From Lewinella sp. IMCC34183 (GTDB taxonomy: Bacteria; Bacteroidota; Bacteroidia; Chitinophagales; Saprospiraceae), in NCBI RefSeq assembly GCF_003390915.1, contig NZ_QMEM01000007.1:62001-126000 (forward strand): a stretch of 64,000 bases of DNA, in the 5' to 3' direction. Below, piece after piece: positions 35,077 to 44,640 of the stretch. The notes beneath the pieces were generated by a model. The model ran no database searches. It was not told the DNA's origin and saw only the letters and a list, made by a program, of their open reading frames with translations. The first letter of the stretch is position 1; every line of letters starts with the position of its first letter. A program made the position numbers and the translations under genes.

Positions 35077-36528
35077 ATGTCCTTCGACCTTACTCCCGAC
35101 CAGCGGCGACACCTCCTCAGCGAACTCCTGCCCCAGTTGGAGGACTACTACGCTCATACCCGGAAACTGCGGGTAGCCCCCCACCTCGATCCGGAAACCG
35201 TACGGGCCGCGGCACGGGACTTCGACTTCAGCACGCCGGTCGAGCCTGCCACCGCCGTGCGGGTGGTCCTGGACAACCTGCGCAAGTTCCAGGTCCACGT
35301 TCCACATCCGATGTACTACGGACTGTACAACCCGCGGGCGAGCTTCCCCTCCATCCTGGCCGACATGATTGCCGCCTACTTCAACCCCCAGCTGGCCGCC
35401 TGGAGTCACTCCCCCTTCGCGGCGGAGGTGGAGCGGTACCTCGTATCGGCCTACGGCACTCGCTTCGGCTTCCCCGGAGAATTGACGGATGGCACGTTCA
35501 CCAGCGGCGGGGCCGAGGCTAATCTGACGGCGGTGTGCTGCGCCATCAATCACCGGTTTTCGGATTACTCCCGCCGTGGCTTCCGGGCATTCGGAGGTGA
35601 CCCCGTGGTGTACTGTTCGGATCAGGCACACCATTCGGTCGTCAAGGCGGCCCGCACGGTCGGCCTTGGCCTGGACGCCGTAGCGGAGATAGCGGCGGAT
35701 GAGCAACTGCGCATGTCCGTCCCCAAACTCCGGCAACGGATCGTGGCGGACCGTGAAGCGGGCAAAATTCCCGTGCTCGTGGTCGCGACCGCCGGCACCA
35801 CGGGTACCGCGGCGATTGACCGCCTGGCGGAGATCGCCGATGTTTGCCGGGAATACGACGTATGGCTGCACGTGGATGCGGCCTTCGGGGGAGCGGCGGT
35901 CCTCAACGATGAGTACCGCGATTGGTTGCACGGCATCGAACGGGCCGATTCCATCAGCACCGATATCCACAAGTGGCTCAGCGTGCCGATGGGTACGGGC
36001 ATGTTCCTCACCCGCCACCCGGCGATCATGGAGAAAAGCTTCGGCACCGCCGCGGCCTACATGCCCCGCGAAGGGAAGGAATACAAGCCGGTAGACCCGT
36101 ACAGTCATACCCTGCAGTGGTCGCGCCGCTTCCTGGGGCTGCGCTGGTACCTCTCCCTGCTCGTTTTTGGCTGGGAGGGGTACGCGGACACGATCCGCCA
36201 CCACGTCGAACTTGGCCGCTACCTGCGCAAGCGCCTGAAGAAACGCGGGTGGACCATCGAGAACGATACGCCCCTGCCGGTGGTGTGCTTCTCCCGCTCG
36301 GGCCTTTCCGACCCCGGCGCCTACGCCCACGGGATCTGTGCACGGATCGTCGCCTCTGGCGAAGCCTGGCTGAGCATATACCCCGTTCGGGGCGTGGATG
36401 TCCTTCGGGCGGGTATCACCAACTACGCCACTACCCGCGCCGACGTGGACCGCCTGGTCGAACTGCTGGAGCGGATCCGGGAAGAAATGGACGCGGCACC
36501 GGGACCCGGGTACGCTGGTACGACCTGA
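35077..36528 (+). CDS. PLP-dependent group II amino acid decarboxylase
   Basis: The 483-aa protein has the fold-type I decarboxylase pattern: the substrate-side HPMYYGLYNPRASFPSILAD, the PLP-phosphate segment TSGGAEANLTA, VATAGTTGTAAIDRLAEIA, HVDAAFGGAAVL, and the PLP Schiff-base Lys299 in STDIHKWLSVPMGTGM. Members decarboxylate aromatic amino acids, histidine, glutamate or aspartate; some catalyse related reactions such as 2,4-diaminobutyrate decarboxylation. The substrate cannot be read from the sequence. A CACATCCGATGT string within HPMYYG codons resembles the REP-like unit by chance. The gene appears monocistronic, with a terminator upstream and a long intergenic region downstream. Cytoplasmic; no signal peptide. 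Confidence 0.9.
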   Translation: MSFDLTPDQRRHLLSELLPQLEDYYAHTRKLRVAPHLDPETVRAAARDFDFSTPVEPATAVRVVLDNLRKFQVHVPHPMYYGLYNPRASFPSILADMIAAYFNPQLAAWSHSPFAAEVERYLVSAYGTRFGFPGELTDGTFTSGGAEANLTAVCCAINHRFSDYSRRGFRAFGGDPVVYCSDQAHHSVVKAARTVGLGLDAVAEIAADEQLRMSVPKLRQRIVADREAGKIPVLVVATAGTTGTAAIDRLAEIADVCREYDVWLHVDAAFGGAAVLNDEYRDWLHGIERADSISTDIHKWLSVPMGTGMFLTRHPAIMEKSFGTAAAYMPREGKEYKPVDPYSHTLQWSRRFLGLRWYLSLLVFGWEGYADTIRHHVELGRYLRKRLKKRGWTIENDTPLPVVCFSRSGLSDPGAYAHGICARIVASGEAWLSIYPVRGVDVLRAGITNYATTRADVDRLVELLERIREEMDAAPGPGYAGTT

Positions 36529-36956
36529 TCGACTCCCCGATCCGTTCCCGAGAGTACTCTGCTCTCCTGCAGCAACGGGCGGGGGCGGGGGGTGCAGAAA
36601 TACATCACAACGCACAGCCCGCTGAACGCAGATCGCTATCAAATCTCCGAAACCGGACCGCCGTCAGTACCTACCTGACCCGGGAGAACGGCCCCACCTC
36701 TCCGCTGCACCCGCGCGCCGCCGCAATGAGTAACACGAAGGACTGAGAACAACGGAGAAGGCTGATGATGCTCAATACTTCACCGTTGAATAAAACAGAA
36801 TATTTACTAACAATAAGGTTACGAAGCAGAACAATCGATTGTGTACACATTCTTTTTGGGGGACAAGTAATTTGACGGATAATATTGTGTCACATTGACA
36901 TTTATTTTATTCCTTAGGAGAAACCAATACCCATTTACACCTAAAGTCGATACTTC
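36529..36956. other. Intergenic region upstream of the GH128-like multidomain protein
   Basis: This 428-bp region is GC-rich at first and AT-rich from about 36780. It contains the shared motif listed at 36829-36841 and must hold the promoter and leader of the 1781-aa gene. An open frame running in from 35922 is only a shadow of the decarboxylase. Confidence 0.55.
36829..36841. promoter_or_regulatory. Shared palindromic motif GAACAATCGATTG, copy 1
   Basis: GAACAATCGATTG contains the 10-bp palindrome CAATCGATTG and lies 115 bp before the start of the GH128-like gene. The same 13 bases followed by nGTA occur before the GH10 gene at 55549. No regulator is identified. Confidence 0.4.
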
Positions 36957-39900
36957 ATGCAGAGATTTTTACCGGAGCGCGACCGCGTCGTCGCCTCCCT
37001 GACCCTCCTTTTGTGCCTGGTGACCGGATTCCAGGTCACGGCCCAAGCGCCCGGTTTACCGATCCGGGCATCCCTGGACCAACCGCTACTTTCACAAACC
37101 ACCTTCACCGGCAGTGACGGCGTGGATACGGTGATGGTCCCCCACACCCTCGGAGATGCCTACTCCCTGAATGTGGTCGCGGCCGTTACCGCCGCCGAGG
37201 GGCGCGGGCTGGACATCGAGGCCCGCGACGGCGGCGGCTCCGGCTTCCGGCTCAGCCTCGACGAAGCTACCCTGAACTGGACCGCTGACCTGTCCGATCC
37301 TACCTCCCTGTCACTCGCCCCGGCCGGGAACGAACAGGAGATCCGGGTGGCCGTCAGCGACGGACAGGCGCACATCTACCGCAATGGCCGCTACCTGGCC
37401 AGCCGCCCGCTCGCCGCCATTTCCAACCTGATAGACGGCAACGCTACCGGCGACTCCGGCGCCGTTCCCTACGGCCCGAACCTGATCGCCGACTGGGCCG
37501 GTACGGCCACCGATCGCGACGGCACCCCGGCCGACTACGGCTGGTCGATGAATACTACCACGGTCAATCTCTTCAATACCGCCAACTCGGGAAGCGGAGT
37601 ACGGTTTATGGACTTCGGTACCAACGACGGATATATATATGATGGATCCGCCTACACCGGCCGCCTGATGTACATCCGGTGGGACGGAGACCCCGTTCAG
37701 TCCGCTACCTACGCTTACCCGGTGGAACTGGCGGCGAATACGACCTATCAGTTTTCCCTGCTGCAGGGGTACCTGACCAACGCCAGGGGGGCGAGGTCCA
37801 TCAGCGTGGGCATCGGCCCCACCGACCTCGCTACCGACCGGACGTCCGAGACCACCTTCTTCCAGGGGGCATCCCAGGAGCTCGAGCGCGGCACCTTCAC
37901 CTTTCGCAGCGGCGAGGCCGGTACCTACTACCTGACCATTACCGGCAGCTGGGGCCTCTACACCATTGGTGAGCTCAGCCTCCAGACGGCCGACCTGATG
38001 CCCCGCTTCCTGTTCGGCAAGAACTACCCCGACGGCGCGGTAGATATGGAGATTATCTCCGCCACCTACGCTCCCGACGCCTACGCTCCCGAGCCCCCCA
38101 CCACGGGCAACCGGGAAACCATCACGGTGACCGCCGAGGACGCCAGCTTCCCGACCAGCTACGACACCGATTTCGTGGTACCGGGCAAGACGGATCTTCA
38201 CTTCACGGGTGAGTCGGTGCCATTCGTGAACAGCACGGTGGACCTGCAATCGTCGGATTCCTGGCTGTTCTTCGATAACGTCAAGCCGTCGGAGGTCGCC
38301 GAGGAATACCTTCAGTACGTTACCCTAAACGGTGCCCCCGCCGACCTCGGAACCAACGTGCGCCTGTCGATCTACGTCAACGGTGCCGTCGTGATCCCCT
38401 ACGGGGCCGACACCTACAGCCACGCCCTGGAGGCCTACGCCGCAGAAAATCTGGACGGCGAAATGACCCCCTTCGAGCTATCAACCTTCCACAACGACCT
38501 GGGTACGCTGGACGACAACGTGGCCTCCTTCAAACTGCACCGCGGCTTCATGGCTACCCTGGCCAGCAACCCCGACGGCAGCGGGTTCAGCCGCGTGTTC
38601 ATCGCCAACGATGAAGACCTGATCGTGAATACCCTGCCCGAAGGACTGGACGGTACCGTAAGCTACATCCGCGTTTTCCGCTGGGACTGGCCCAGTAAGA
38701 AGGGCAAAGCCGGCTGGAGCCCCGACCAGATCGGCGCCACCTGGTACTACGACTGGAACATCGGCGGCACCGCCGGGCTCAACTGGGAATACGTCGCCAT
38801 TCGCCAGAACTGCTGCTGGCCGTCCTGGGATGCCATCAACAACAAGTCCGGCATCAATCACCTGCTGGGCTTCAACGAACCGGACCGTCCCGACCAGTCG
38901 GACATGACCATCGACGAGATCATGGAGATCTGGCCGGAGTTCATGCAGTCCGGCTACCGCCTCGGTTCCCCGGCACCGGCGGACCCCTTCAACAGCGTCC
39001 TGCCCGAATTCATCCGGCGGGCGGAAGAGAAAAACTACCGCGTCGACTACCTCGTCATCCACGCCTACTGGGGCGGCCTCTCACCGCAGGACTGGTACAA
39101 CCGGCTCAAAAATCTCTACGACCGCTACCAGCGCCCGATCTGGATCACGGAGTGGAACAACGGCGCCAACTGGACCAATGAGTACTGGCCCGAGGACCAG
39201 GACGAACAGTTTGCCAAGCAACGCCGCGAACTGGAAGCCATCCTGGAGGTCCTCGATACCACCCCCTTCGTGGAGCGCTACGCTATTTACGACTGGGTGG
39301 AGGACAAGCGGGCCTTGGTACTGGGCGACACCCTGACGCCGGCCGGTAAGATGTTCTACGCGAAAAAGTCCGAGATGGCCTTTAATCCCGCGTACGAATT
39401 CATCCACACCTGGCAACTCGCCATGCCCGATCTGGTGGCCACCGTCGACGACGACGATTACTTCCTGGCCACGCTCACCTGGGAAGACCTCAACGGCGAA
39501 CTCGGATCGAGATATGAGCTGGAGCGGAAATTTCCCGACGACGACGATTGGACGACCGTAGCCACCTACGAAGACTACGAGGCGGGAAGTACGCTGACCT
39601 ACCAAGACAGCATCTACTCCTCCGCCAGCTACCGGGTCAAGGCATTCGGGCCGGACGGCAGCGAGTTTCTCTACTCCAATATCCTCGACATCGACCGGGA
39701 CGCGGATCCCCAGGCTCCGGCCCTGCTTACCGCCGCCGTACGTTCCTCCGAGGAAGTATACCTCAGCTGGACCGAATCGGAAGCGGCGCGTTCCTATACC
39801 CTCAAGCGGAGCATGAGCGCGGGCGGGCCCTTCGAGACCATAGCGGCCCGGACCACCCTGCGCGAATACACGGATACCGGACTCACGCCCGGCACAACGT

Positions 39901-42302
39901 ACTACTACGTGGTCACGGCCCTGAACAGCGCGGGCGAAAGTGAAAACAGCCGCGTCGTTACGGCCACCACGCCGGAACTCGCCGTGCCGAACAGCCCCCT
40001 CAATCCGCGGATCGCCGCCGGCGACGAACGGGTGACGCTCAGCTGGGATTTCCAGTACGACGCGGTGTATCAGGTGCAGCGCGCGGACTCCAAAGCGGGG
40101 CCCTACGTGACCCTGGCCTCCGACGTCGACGCCCTGGAGTACGTAGACGTGAACGTAACGAACGGTACGACCTATTACTACCGCGTCGTTGCTTCCAACG
40201 AAATAGGTGAGAGTGAAGCTTCCATGATTCTGGAAGCCACCCCCACGGATGGACGCTACGTATACCTCCCCTTCAATGAGCCTACCGGCACCTTTGCCGA
40301 GGACGTCTGGGGTGGCCAGCACGCTACCCTGGTAGGTGACGCCGGGCGCGAAGCCGGCTACGTGCGGGGGGGAGCGCTCTCCCTTAGCGGCGGTCACACC
40401 TACCTGCCGGCAGGTGTCGTCAGCACCCTGCAGGACTTTACCATCGCCACCTGGATCGAGCTGGACGAGCTGAGCACCTGGGCGCGCGTCTTCGACTTCG
40501 GTACGGGGACCACCACCAATATGTTCCTCACGCCCCGGGCGGGCGGATCACCAGCCGATTCGACCATCATGCGCTACGCGATTCGTAACGGGGACGGTGA
40601 GATGGCCGTCAGCTATACGACGGTGCTCCAACCGGACACCTGGACGCACGTGGCCGTCAGCCAGCACGCGGATACGGTACGCCTGTTCATCGGTGGTGAA
40701 ATGGTGGCCATGATGGCCGGAGTGACGCTGTCCCCCGCCGACCTGGGACAGACCACCCAGAACTACATCGGAAAGTCGCAGTACCCCGACCCCCCGCTGC
40801 GCGGCGCGGTCGACGAGTTCAAGATATACAACTACGCCCTCAGCGAGGCGGAGCTGCAGGAGGCCATGGCCCCCACCGATGAGGAACTCGAGCTGGCTAT
40901 TGAAGGCTTGAAAGCCAACGCTTCGGACGGTCGGGTAACGCTGACCTGGGTGCGCAGCTTTGACGGCATGTTCGGGGTATTACGCTCCGACACCGAAACC
41001 GGCACCTACGACACGCTTGCCGTCGATATCACGGGGAACCAGTACACGGATACCTCCGTCATGAACGGCAATATGTACTACTACCGGGTATTCGTCTACA
41101 ACGACGCCGGCGCCAGCGATAAGTCGAAAACCGTGATGGCCATGCCCGTGAAGGGACGCCACGTGCACATTGACTTCAACGAAGGGTCGGGGCAGATCGC
41201 CAAGGACCAGTGGGCCGGCTACGACGCCACGCTCTACTCCACGGCTTCGTGGACCGTTGGCCGCCGTGATTCGGAACTGGCCGTACGCCTGGACCGGCTG
41301 CAGGCCGCCTACCTGGATCTCGACGACGGCGTGGTCAGCGACCTGGACAGCATGACCCTCGCAACCTGGGTATGGATCCCCGCCGACATCGGGAACAACT
41401 CCCGCATCTTCGACTTCGGCACCTCGACCGGTAACTACATGATGCTATCGCCGAATTCCGGCGGGCAGATCCGGTTCAAGATGACCACGCCCGACCGCGG
41501 GGGCTACGACCAGTTCATCAACTACCAGCTGCCCAAGGAGGAATGGACCTACGTAGCCGTTACGCTGCAGGATTCGGTCTTCAGCCTCTACGTTGATGGT
41601 CGCCTGCAGTACTCCGACAGTACCCTCACCCTAACCCCCGCCGACATCGGTATGACGACCAACAACTACCTCGGTAGGTCCCAGTGGTCGAGCGACCCCT
41701 ACACCGATCTGCGCTTCGACGATCTGAAGATCTTTACCTACGCGCTGAACGAGGAGGAGTTGCTGGAGAACATGAAGCTCACGCAGGTCATCACCTTCGA
41801 GGAGATCGAACCCCGCTTCGTGGGTGACGAAAACTTCTACCTGGAAGCATCGGTAAGCAGTGGCCTGGACCTCACGTACGAAAGCTCCGACTCCAGTGTA
41901 GCGATCGTGGATATGAACGGCCTGGTGAGCCTCATCGGCGCAGGCTCCACTACCATTACGGTGAGCCAGGCCGGTACCGAGGAGTACGCCGCGGCCAGCG
42001 CGAGCCGGGTGCTTTACGTGGACACCGATTCCGGCACCGGATTTGACGATCCCCAGGCCGCGGGTACGCTGGTCAGGTTGTTCCCCAACCCGGTAACGGC
42101 CCACCTGCTGATCCAAATGGAAACCCAGGTGCAGAAAGGCGCGACCATCACCGTGGTCGCCACCAACGGCCGTACCGTGCTGCAGCGGACCCTGTCCGGC
42201 GAGCGGCAGACGCTCGACGTACGCGCGCTGCCGCGGGGCGTCTACATCGCGGTCATCCGTAATGGCTCATCCCTCTACTACCACAAGTTGGTGAAGCAAT
42301 AA
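36957..42302 (+). CDS. Giant secreted Asl1/GH128-like glycosidase with FN3, LamG, Ig-like and T9SS domains
   Basis: The 1781-aa protein has a signal peptide (to about residue 30, FQVTAQAPG). Two beta-sandwich regions (about 35-560) precede a TIM-barrel of the Asl1/GH128 type (about 570-800). That domain carries LLGFNEPDRPD (acid/base Glu at about 639) and PIWITEWNNGANW (nucleophile Glu at about 729), typical of beta-1,3-glucanases. Fibronectin type III units follow (about 820-1100 and 1310-1395). Two LamG/concanavalin-like domains are at about 1101-1300 and 1401-1605. A bacterial Ig-like domain (about 1610-1695) and a T9SS type A sorting domain (LFPNPVTAHLLIQ) from about 1704 complete it. It is likely secreted or surface-anchored for laminarin-type glucan. 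A terminator follows. GH128 is a good but unproven assignment. Confidence 0.85.
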   Translation: MQRFLPERDRVVASLTLLLCLVTGFQVTAQAPGLPIRASLDQPLLSQTTFTGSDGVDTVMVPHTLGDAYSLNVVAAVTAAEGRGLDIEARDGGGSGFRLSLDEATLNWTADLSDPTSLSLAPAGNEQEIRVAVSDGQAHIYRNGRYLASRPLAAISNLIDGNATGDSGAVPYGPNLIADWAGTATDRDGTPADYGWSMNTTTVNLFNTANSGSGVRFMDFGTNDGYIYDGSAYTGRLMYIRWDGDPVQSATYAYPVELAANTTYQFSLLQGYLTNARGARSISVGIGPTDLATDRTSETTFFQGASQELERGTFTFRSGEAGTYYLTITGSWGLYTIGELSLQTADLMPRFLFGKNYPDGAVDMEIISATYAPDAYAPEPPTTGNRETITVTAEDASFPTSYDTDFVVPGKTDLHFTGESVPFVNSTVDLQSSDSWLFFDNVKPSEVAEEYLQYVTLNGAPADLGTNVRLSIYVNGAVVIPYGADTYSHALEAYAAENLDGEMTPFELSTFHNDLGTLDDNVASFKLHRGFMATLASNPDGSGFSRVFIANDEDLIVNTLPEGLDGTVSYIRVFRWDWPSKKGKAGWSPDQIGATWYYDWNIGGTAGLNWEYVAIRQNCCWPSWDAINNKSGINHLLGFNEPDRPDQSDMTIDEIMEIWPEFMQSGYRLGSPAPADPFNSVLPEFIRRAEEKNYRVDYLVIHAYWGGLSPQDWYNRLKNLYDRYQRPIWITEWNNGANWTNEYWPEDQDEQFAKQRRELEAILEVLDTTPFVERYAIYDWVEDKRALVLGDTLTPAGKMFYAKKSEMAFNPAYEFIHTWQLAMPDLVATVDDDDYFLATLTWEDLNGELGSRYELERKFPDDDDWTTVATYEDYEAGSTLTYQDSIYSSASYRVKAFGPDGSEFLYSNILDIDRDADPQAPALLTAAVRSSEEVYLSWTESEAARSYTLKRSMSAGGPFETIAARTTLREYTDTGLTPGTTYYYVVTALNSAGESENSRVVTATTPELAVPNSPLNPRIAAGDERVTLSWDFQYDAVYQVQRADSKAGPYVTLASDVDALEYVDVNVTNGTTYYYRVVASNEIGESEASMILEATPTDGRYVYLPFNEPTGTFAEDVWGGQHATLVGDAGREAGYVRGGALSLSGGHTYLPAGVVSTLQDFTIATWIELDELSTWARVFDFGTGTTTNMFLTPRAGGSPADSTIMRYAIRNGDGEMAVSYTTVLQPDTWTHVAVSQHADTVRLFIGGEMVAMMAGVTLSPADLGQTTQNYIGKSQYPDPPLRGAVDEFKIYNYALSEAELQEAMAPTDEELELAIEGLKANASDGRVTLTWVRSFDGMFGVLRSDTETGTYDTLAVDITGNQYTDTSVMNGNMYYYRVFVYNDAGASDKSKTVMAMPVKGRHVHIDFNEGSGQIAKDQWAGYDATLYSTASWTVGRRDSELAVRLDRLQAAYLDLDDGVVSDLDSMTLATWVWIPADIGNNSRIFDFGTSTGNYMMLSPNSGGQIRFKMTTPDRGGYDQFINYQLPKEEWTYVAVTLQDSVFSLYVDGRLQYSDSTLTLTPADIGMTTNNYLGRSQWSSDPYTDLRFDDLKIFTYALNEEELLENMKLTQVITFEEIEPRFVGDENFYLEASVSSGLDLTYESSDSSVAIVDMNGLVSLIGAGSTTITVSQAGTEEYAAASASRVLYVDTDSGTGFDDPQAAGTLVRLFPNPVTAHLLIQMETQVQKGATITVVATNGRTVLQRTLSGERQTLDVRALPRGVYIAVIRNGSSLYYHKLVKQ

Positions 42303-42324
42303 TTCATCAGTTCAATTTTTAGGC

Positions 42325-42362
42325 GCTGCCGCTCACGATCCCGTGGGCGGCTGCTTTTTTTT
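42325..42362 (+). terminator. Intrinsic terminator after the GH128-like gene
   Basis: A GC-rich 12-bp stem (GCTGCCGCTCAC with GTGGGCGGCTGC, one mismatch and one wobble) is followed by eight T, 23 bp after the stop codon. This is a classical intrinsic terminator. Confidence 0.88.
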
Positions 42363-42491
42363 GGTTGACCCCGCGCCGAAGGGCAAAAATCCGCCCGCTC
42401 CGCTATAAAAGCCGGCAAAGCATCGTACTTTAGGAAATGCTCGCTCCGCTCCGGCGGCGCGCACCGTGTGTTGTCTAACGTCTCTCATCGA

Positions 42492-43178
42492 ATGTCCCTA
42501 CAACCCTCCCTCAACATCCTGTTGGCCCAGCGTCTGCTGCCCGGCTTCGATAGCCGCCTCCTTGTCACCTGGGCCGCGGATGCCCTGTCAGATGGATACG
42601 GGGGCGAAGGCCTGGTGCGACTGGCCCGGATGGAACGATCTACCCCTGCGGCCCGAATGGCCTGCTTTTCGGCGTGCGTAGCGGATCTGGGGCTCTCCAC
42701 TTGCGCCGAGCCGCACAGCCTGCTGCAGCATTACGCGTTCTACCTCGCCCGCCGCGTGGTCCGGCGCAAAATTGACGGATTTGAAGGGCTCGAGAAACTG
42801 AAGAGTATCTACGTCGCCAGCGACTACGACAGCCGGTACCAGGCTTTTTATCTCCTGGCGGAAGACCTGGCGGCCCTGCGTGCGGGGGGCGTGGTCTTCC
42901 TTACCAAGGACCTTTCCGCCGATAACGGCGAGGAGCTGGTGCTGCGCACCTGCACCGAGTTTCTGTCCTGGGAATCGGTAAACATCAATCCCCACCGCTG
43001 GGGGGCCGTCTACTGCTTTTCCTGCCACCACGTCGATGCCCCGGTGGAAAGCGGTACCTGGTTGAGTACCAAGACCAGTCGCCCCCAGTGCCGCCTCTGC
43101 GGCTCGCGGGCCGTCGGCAGCTTTTCCGAGGAGGCGGACCGAAGCCGGATACTCGCGGCGGCCGCACGCGGGGAATAG
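42492..43178 (+). CDS. Uncharacterised protein with a C-terminal zinc-ribbon-like motif
   Basis: The ATG at 42492 is used; a GTG at 42468 adds eight residues. The 228-aa protein is soluble. I do not recognise its family. The N-terminal part is helical (NILLAQRLLPGFDSRLLVTW). The C-terminal part contains two Cys pairs, Cys175-x2-Cys178 (YCFSCHH) and Cys200-x2-Cys203 (QCRLCGS), spaced 21 residues apart as in a zinc ribbon, with additional His nearby. The resemblance to FlhC-type or other zinc-binding regulators is only in the Cys pattern and should not be pressed. It lies between two terminators/intergenic repeats and ahead of the Gfo/Idh/MocA gene by 55 bp, so they may share a transcript. Intact. 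Confidence 0.7.
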   Translation: MSLQPSLNILLAQRLLPGFDSRLLVTWAADALSDGYGGEGLVRLARMERSTPAARMACFSACVADLGLSTCAEPHSLLQHYAFYLARRVVRRKIDGFEGLEKLKSIYVASDYDSRYQAFYLLAEDLAALRAGGVVFLTKDLSADNGEELVLRTCTEFLSWESVNINPHRWGAVYCFSCHHVDAPVESGTWLSTKTSRPQCRLCGSRAVGSFSEEADRSRILAAAARGE

Positions 43179-43233
43179 GCCGGGCGGGGTCAATGCGGGA
43201 AAAAGGATAGCTTACCCGTCAGAATCCTCGTTC

Positions 43234-44577
43234 ATGCCCGTCCATTCCCGCCGCCTTTTTCTCCGCCAGCTCTCCACCGGCCTGCTGGCCGCACCGCTCC
43301 TCTCGATGCGCGCTGCCGGCCCTAACGACCGCATCAACCTGGCGTGCATCGGCCTCGGCATCCAGGGCTTCAACGACCTGGCCGCGGCACTGCAGCATCC
43401 GAACGTCCAACTCGTGGCCGCCTGCGACCTCTACACCGGCCACCTGGAGCGCGCCCGGGAGGTGTACGGTACCGACCTCTTCCTCACCCGCGACTACCGG
43501 GAGATACTGGCCCGCCCGGACGTGGACGCCGTGATCGTGGCTACGCCCGACCACTGGCACGATACCATCACCATCGCGGCGCTCGACGCCGGCAAGCACG
43601 TCTACTGCGAAAAGCCCCTGGTGCAGCAACTTGACGAAGGCCGGGCGGTACTGGACGCCGCGGCCCGCAATCCGGGCGTGCTGATCGTGGGCAGCCAGCG
43701 GGTGAGTTCCATCCTCACCGAGCAGGCGCGGGAGATCTACCGACGCGGCGACCTCGGCCAGCTGGTCCTGGTAGAAACCTTCAACGACCGCTTCAGCGCC
43801 CTGGGCGCGTGGCAGTACTCGATCCCGCGGGATGCCTCCCCCGAGACCATAGACTGGGAAACCTTCCTCAAGGATACCCCGGACCTCCCCTTCGACGCCA
43901 AGCGCTTTTTCCGCTGGCGCAACTACCAGGCCTACGGAACGGGGGTGGCCGGCGATCTTTTCGTCCACCTGTTCTCCGCCAGCCACCGCATTCTCGACTC
44001 GCTGGGGCCGGAACGCATCTTCTCCACCGGTGGCCTGCGCTACTGGAAGGACGGCCGCGACGTTCCCGACGTCTTCGTCGCCAGCTGCGACTACGGGGAG
44101 CAGGCTGGACACCCGGCCTTCAATATGCAACTGCGGGTTAACTTCGTCGACGGCGGGGGCGGCGGGTCGCGCACCCGCTTCGTCGGTACGGAGGGGAGCC
44201 TCGACGTAACCGGCAATCAGCTGACCCTACGCCGAAAGACGCTGCCCGCCGCTCCCGGATACGGGGGGTGGGATACCTACACCACCTTCCCCCAGGCTAC
44301 CCGCGAGCAGTTTGAATCCTGGTACAACACCGAGTACCCCCCGCTGCCGCCGAACGTCGTCGGGCCCGATGAGTGGACCTACCGTAGCCCGGAGGGCTAC
44401 TCCGACCACGTCCACCACTTCGGCAACTGGTTCGAGGCCATTCGCAACGGAGGAAAGGTGGTAGAAGACGGCGCCTTCGGTTTCCGTGCCGCCGCCCCCT
44501 CCCTCGCCGCCAACCTCAGTTACTTCGAGCGGCGGGTGGTGGACTGGGACCCGAAAGCGATGACCCTCCGGGGCTAG
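43234..44577 (+). CDS. Tat-exported Gfo/Idh/MocA-family oxidoreductase
   Basis: The 447-aa protein begins with a twin-arginine signal (HSRRLFLRQLSTGLLAAP). A Rossmann fold follows with a GLGIQGFNDL glycine motif, ATPDHWHD and the family hallmark YCEKPLVQQLDE. The C-terminal alpha/beta domain contains NYQAYGTGVAGDLFVHLF and a His-rich YSDHVHHFGNWF. These enzymes use tightly bound NAD(P) to oxidise or rearrange sugars, and Tat-exported members in Bacteroidota are often linked to glycan breakdown (some act as glycosidases through a redox step). The substrate is unknown. It ends 63 bp from the end of the convergent first GH127 gene, with a 25-bp hairpin repeat in the gap. Confidence 0.92.
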   Translation: MPVHSRRLFLRQLSTGLLAAPLLSMRAAGPNDRINLACIGLGIQGFNDLAAALQHPNVQLVAACDLYTGHLERAREVYGTDLFLTRDYREILARPDVDAVIVATPDHWHDTITIAALDAGKHVYCEKPLVQQLDEGRAVLDAAARNPGVLIVGSQRVSSILTEQAREIYRRGDLGQLVLVETFNDRFSALGAWQYSIPRDASPETIDWETFLKDTPDLPFDAKRFFRWRNYQAYGTGVAGDLFVHLFSASHRILDSLGPERIFSTGGLRYWKDGRDVPDVFVASCDYGEQAGHPAFNMQLRVNFVDGGGGGSRTRFVGTEGSLDVTGNQLTLRRKTLPAAPGYGGWDTYTTFPQATREQFESWYNTEYPPLPPNVVGPDEWTYRSPEGYSDHVHHFGNWFEAIRNGGKVVEDGAFGFRAAAPSLAANLSYFERRVVDWDPKAMTLRG

Positions 44578-44589
44578 CCTCCGTACAAC

Positions 44590-44629
44590 GCTGCCTCCGG
44601 CAGCACAGTGGGATGCGCTCTCCGAGCGC
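44590..44629. repeat. Two-unit 25-bp hairpin repeat (TCC-loop family), copy A
   Basis: Hairpins GCTGCCTCCGGCAGC (44590-44604) and GCGCTCTCCGAGCGC (44615-44629) start exactly 25 bp apart. Each has a 6-bp perfect stem around a TCC loop, and the stems differ by compensatory changes. They lie between the convergent stops of the oxidoreductase and first GH127 genes, so they may also act as terminators. Confidence 0.85.
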
Positions 44630-44640
44630 GCGGGAGGCGC

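Noticed and set aside
35301-35313. CACATCCGATGT string resembling the REP-like unit inside the decarboxylase gene
   Set aside because: It lies in a conserved coding segment (HPMYYG), lacks the final G and has no partner unit, so it is probably chance.
42468-42491. Upstream GTG start for the zinc-ribbon protein
   Set aside because: It would add eight residues without support; the ATG at 42492 is simpler, though the GTG cannot be excluded.
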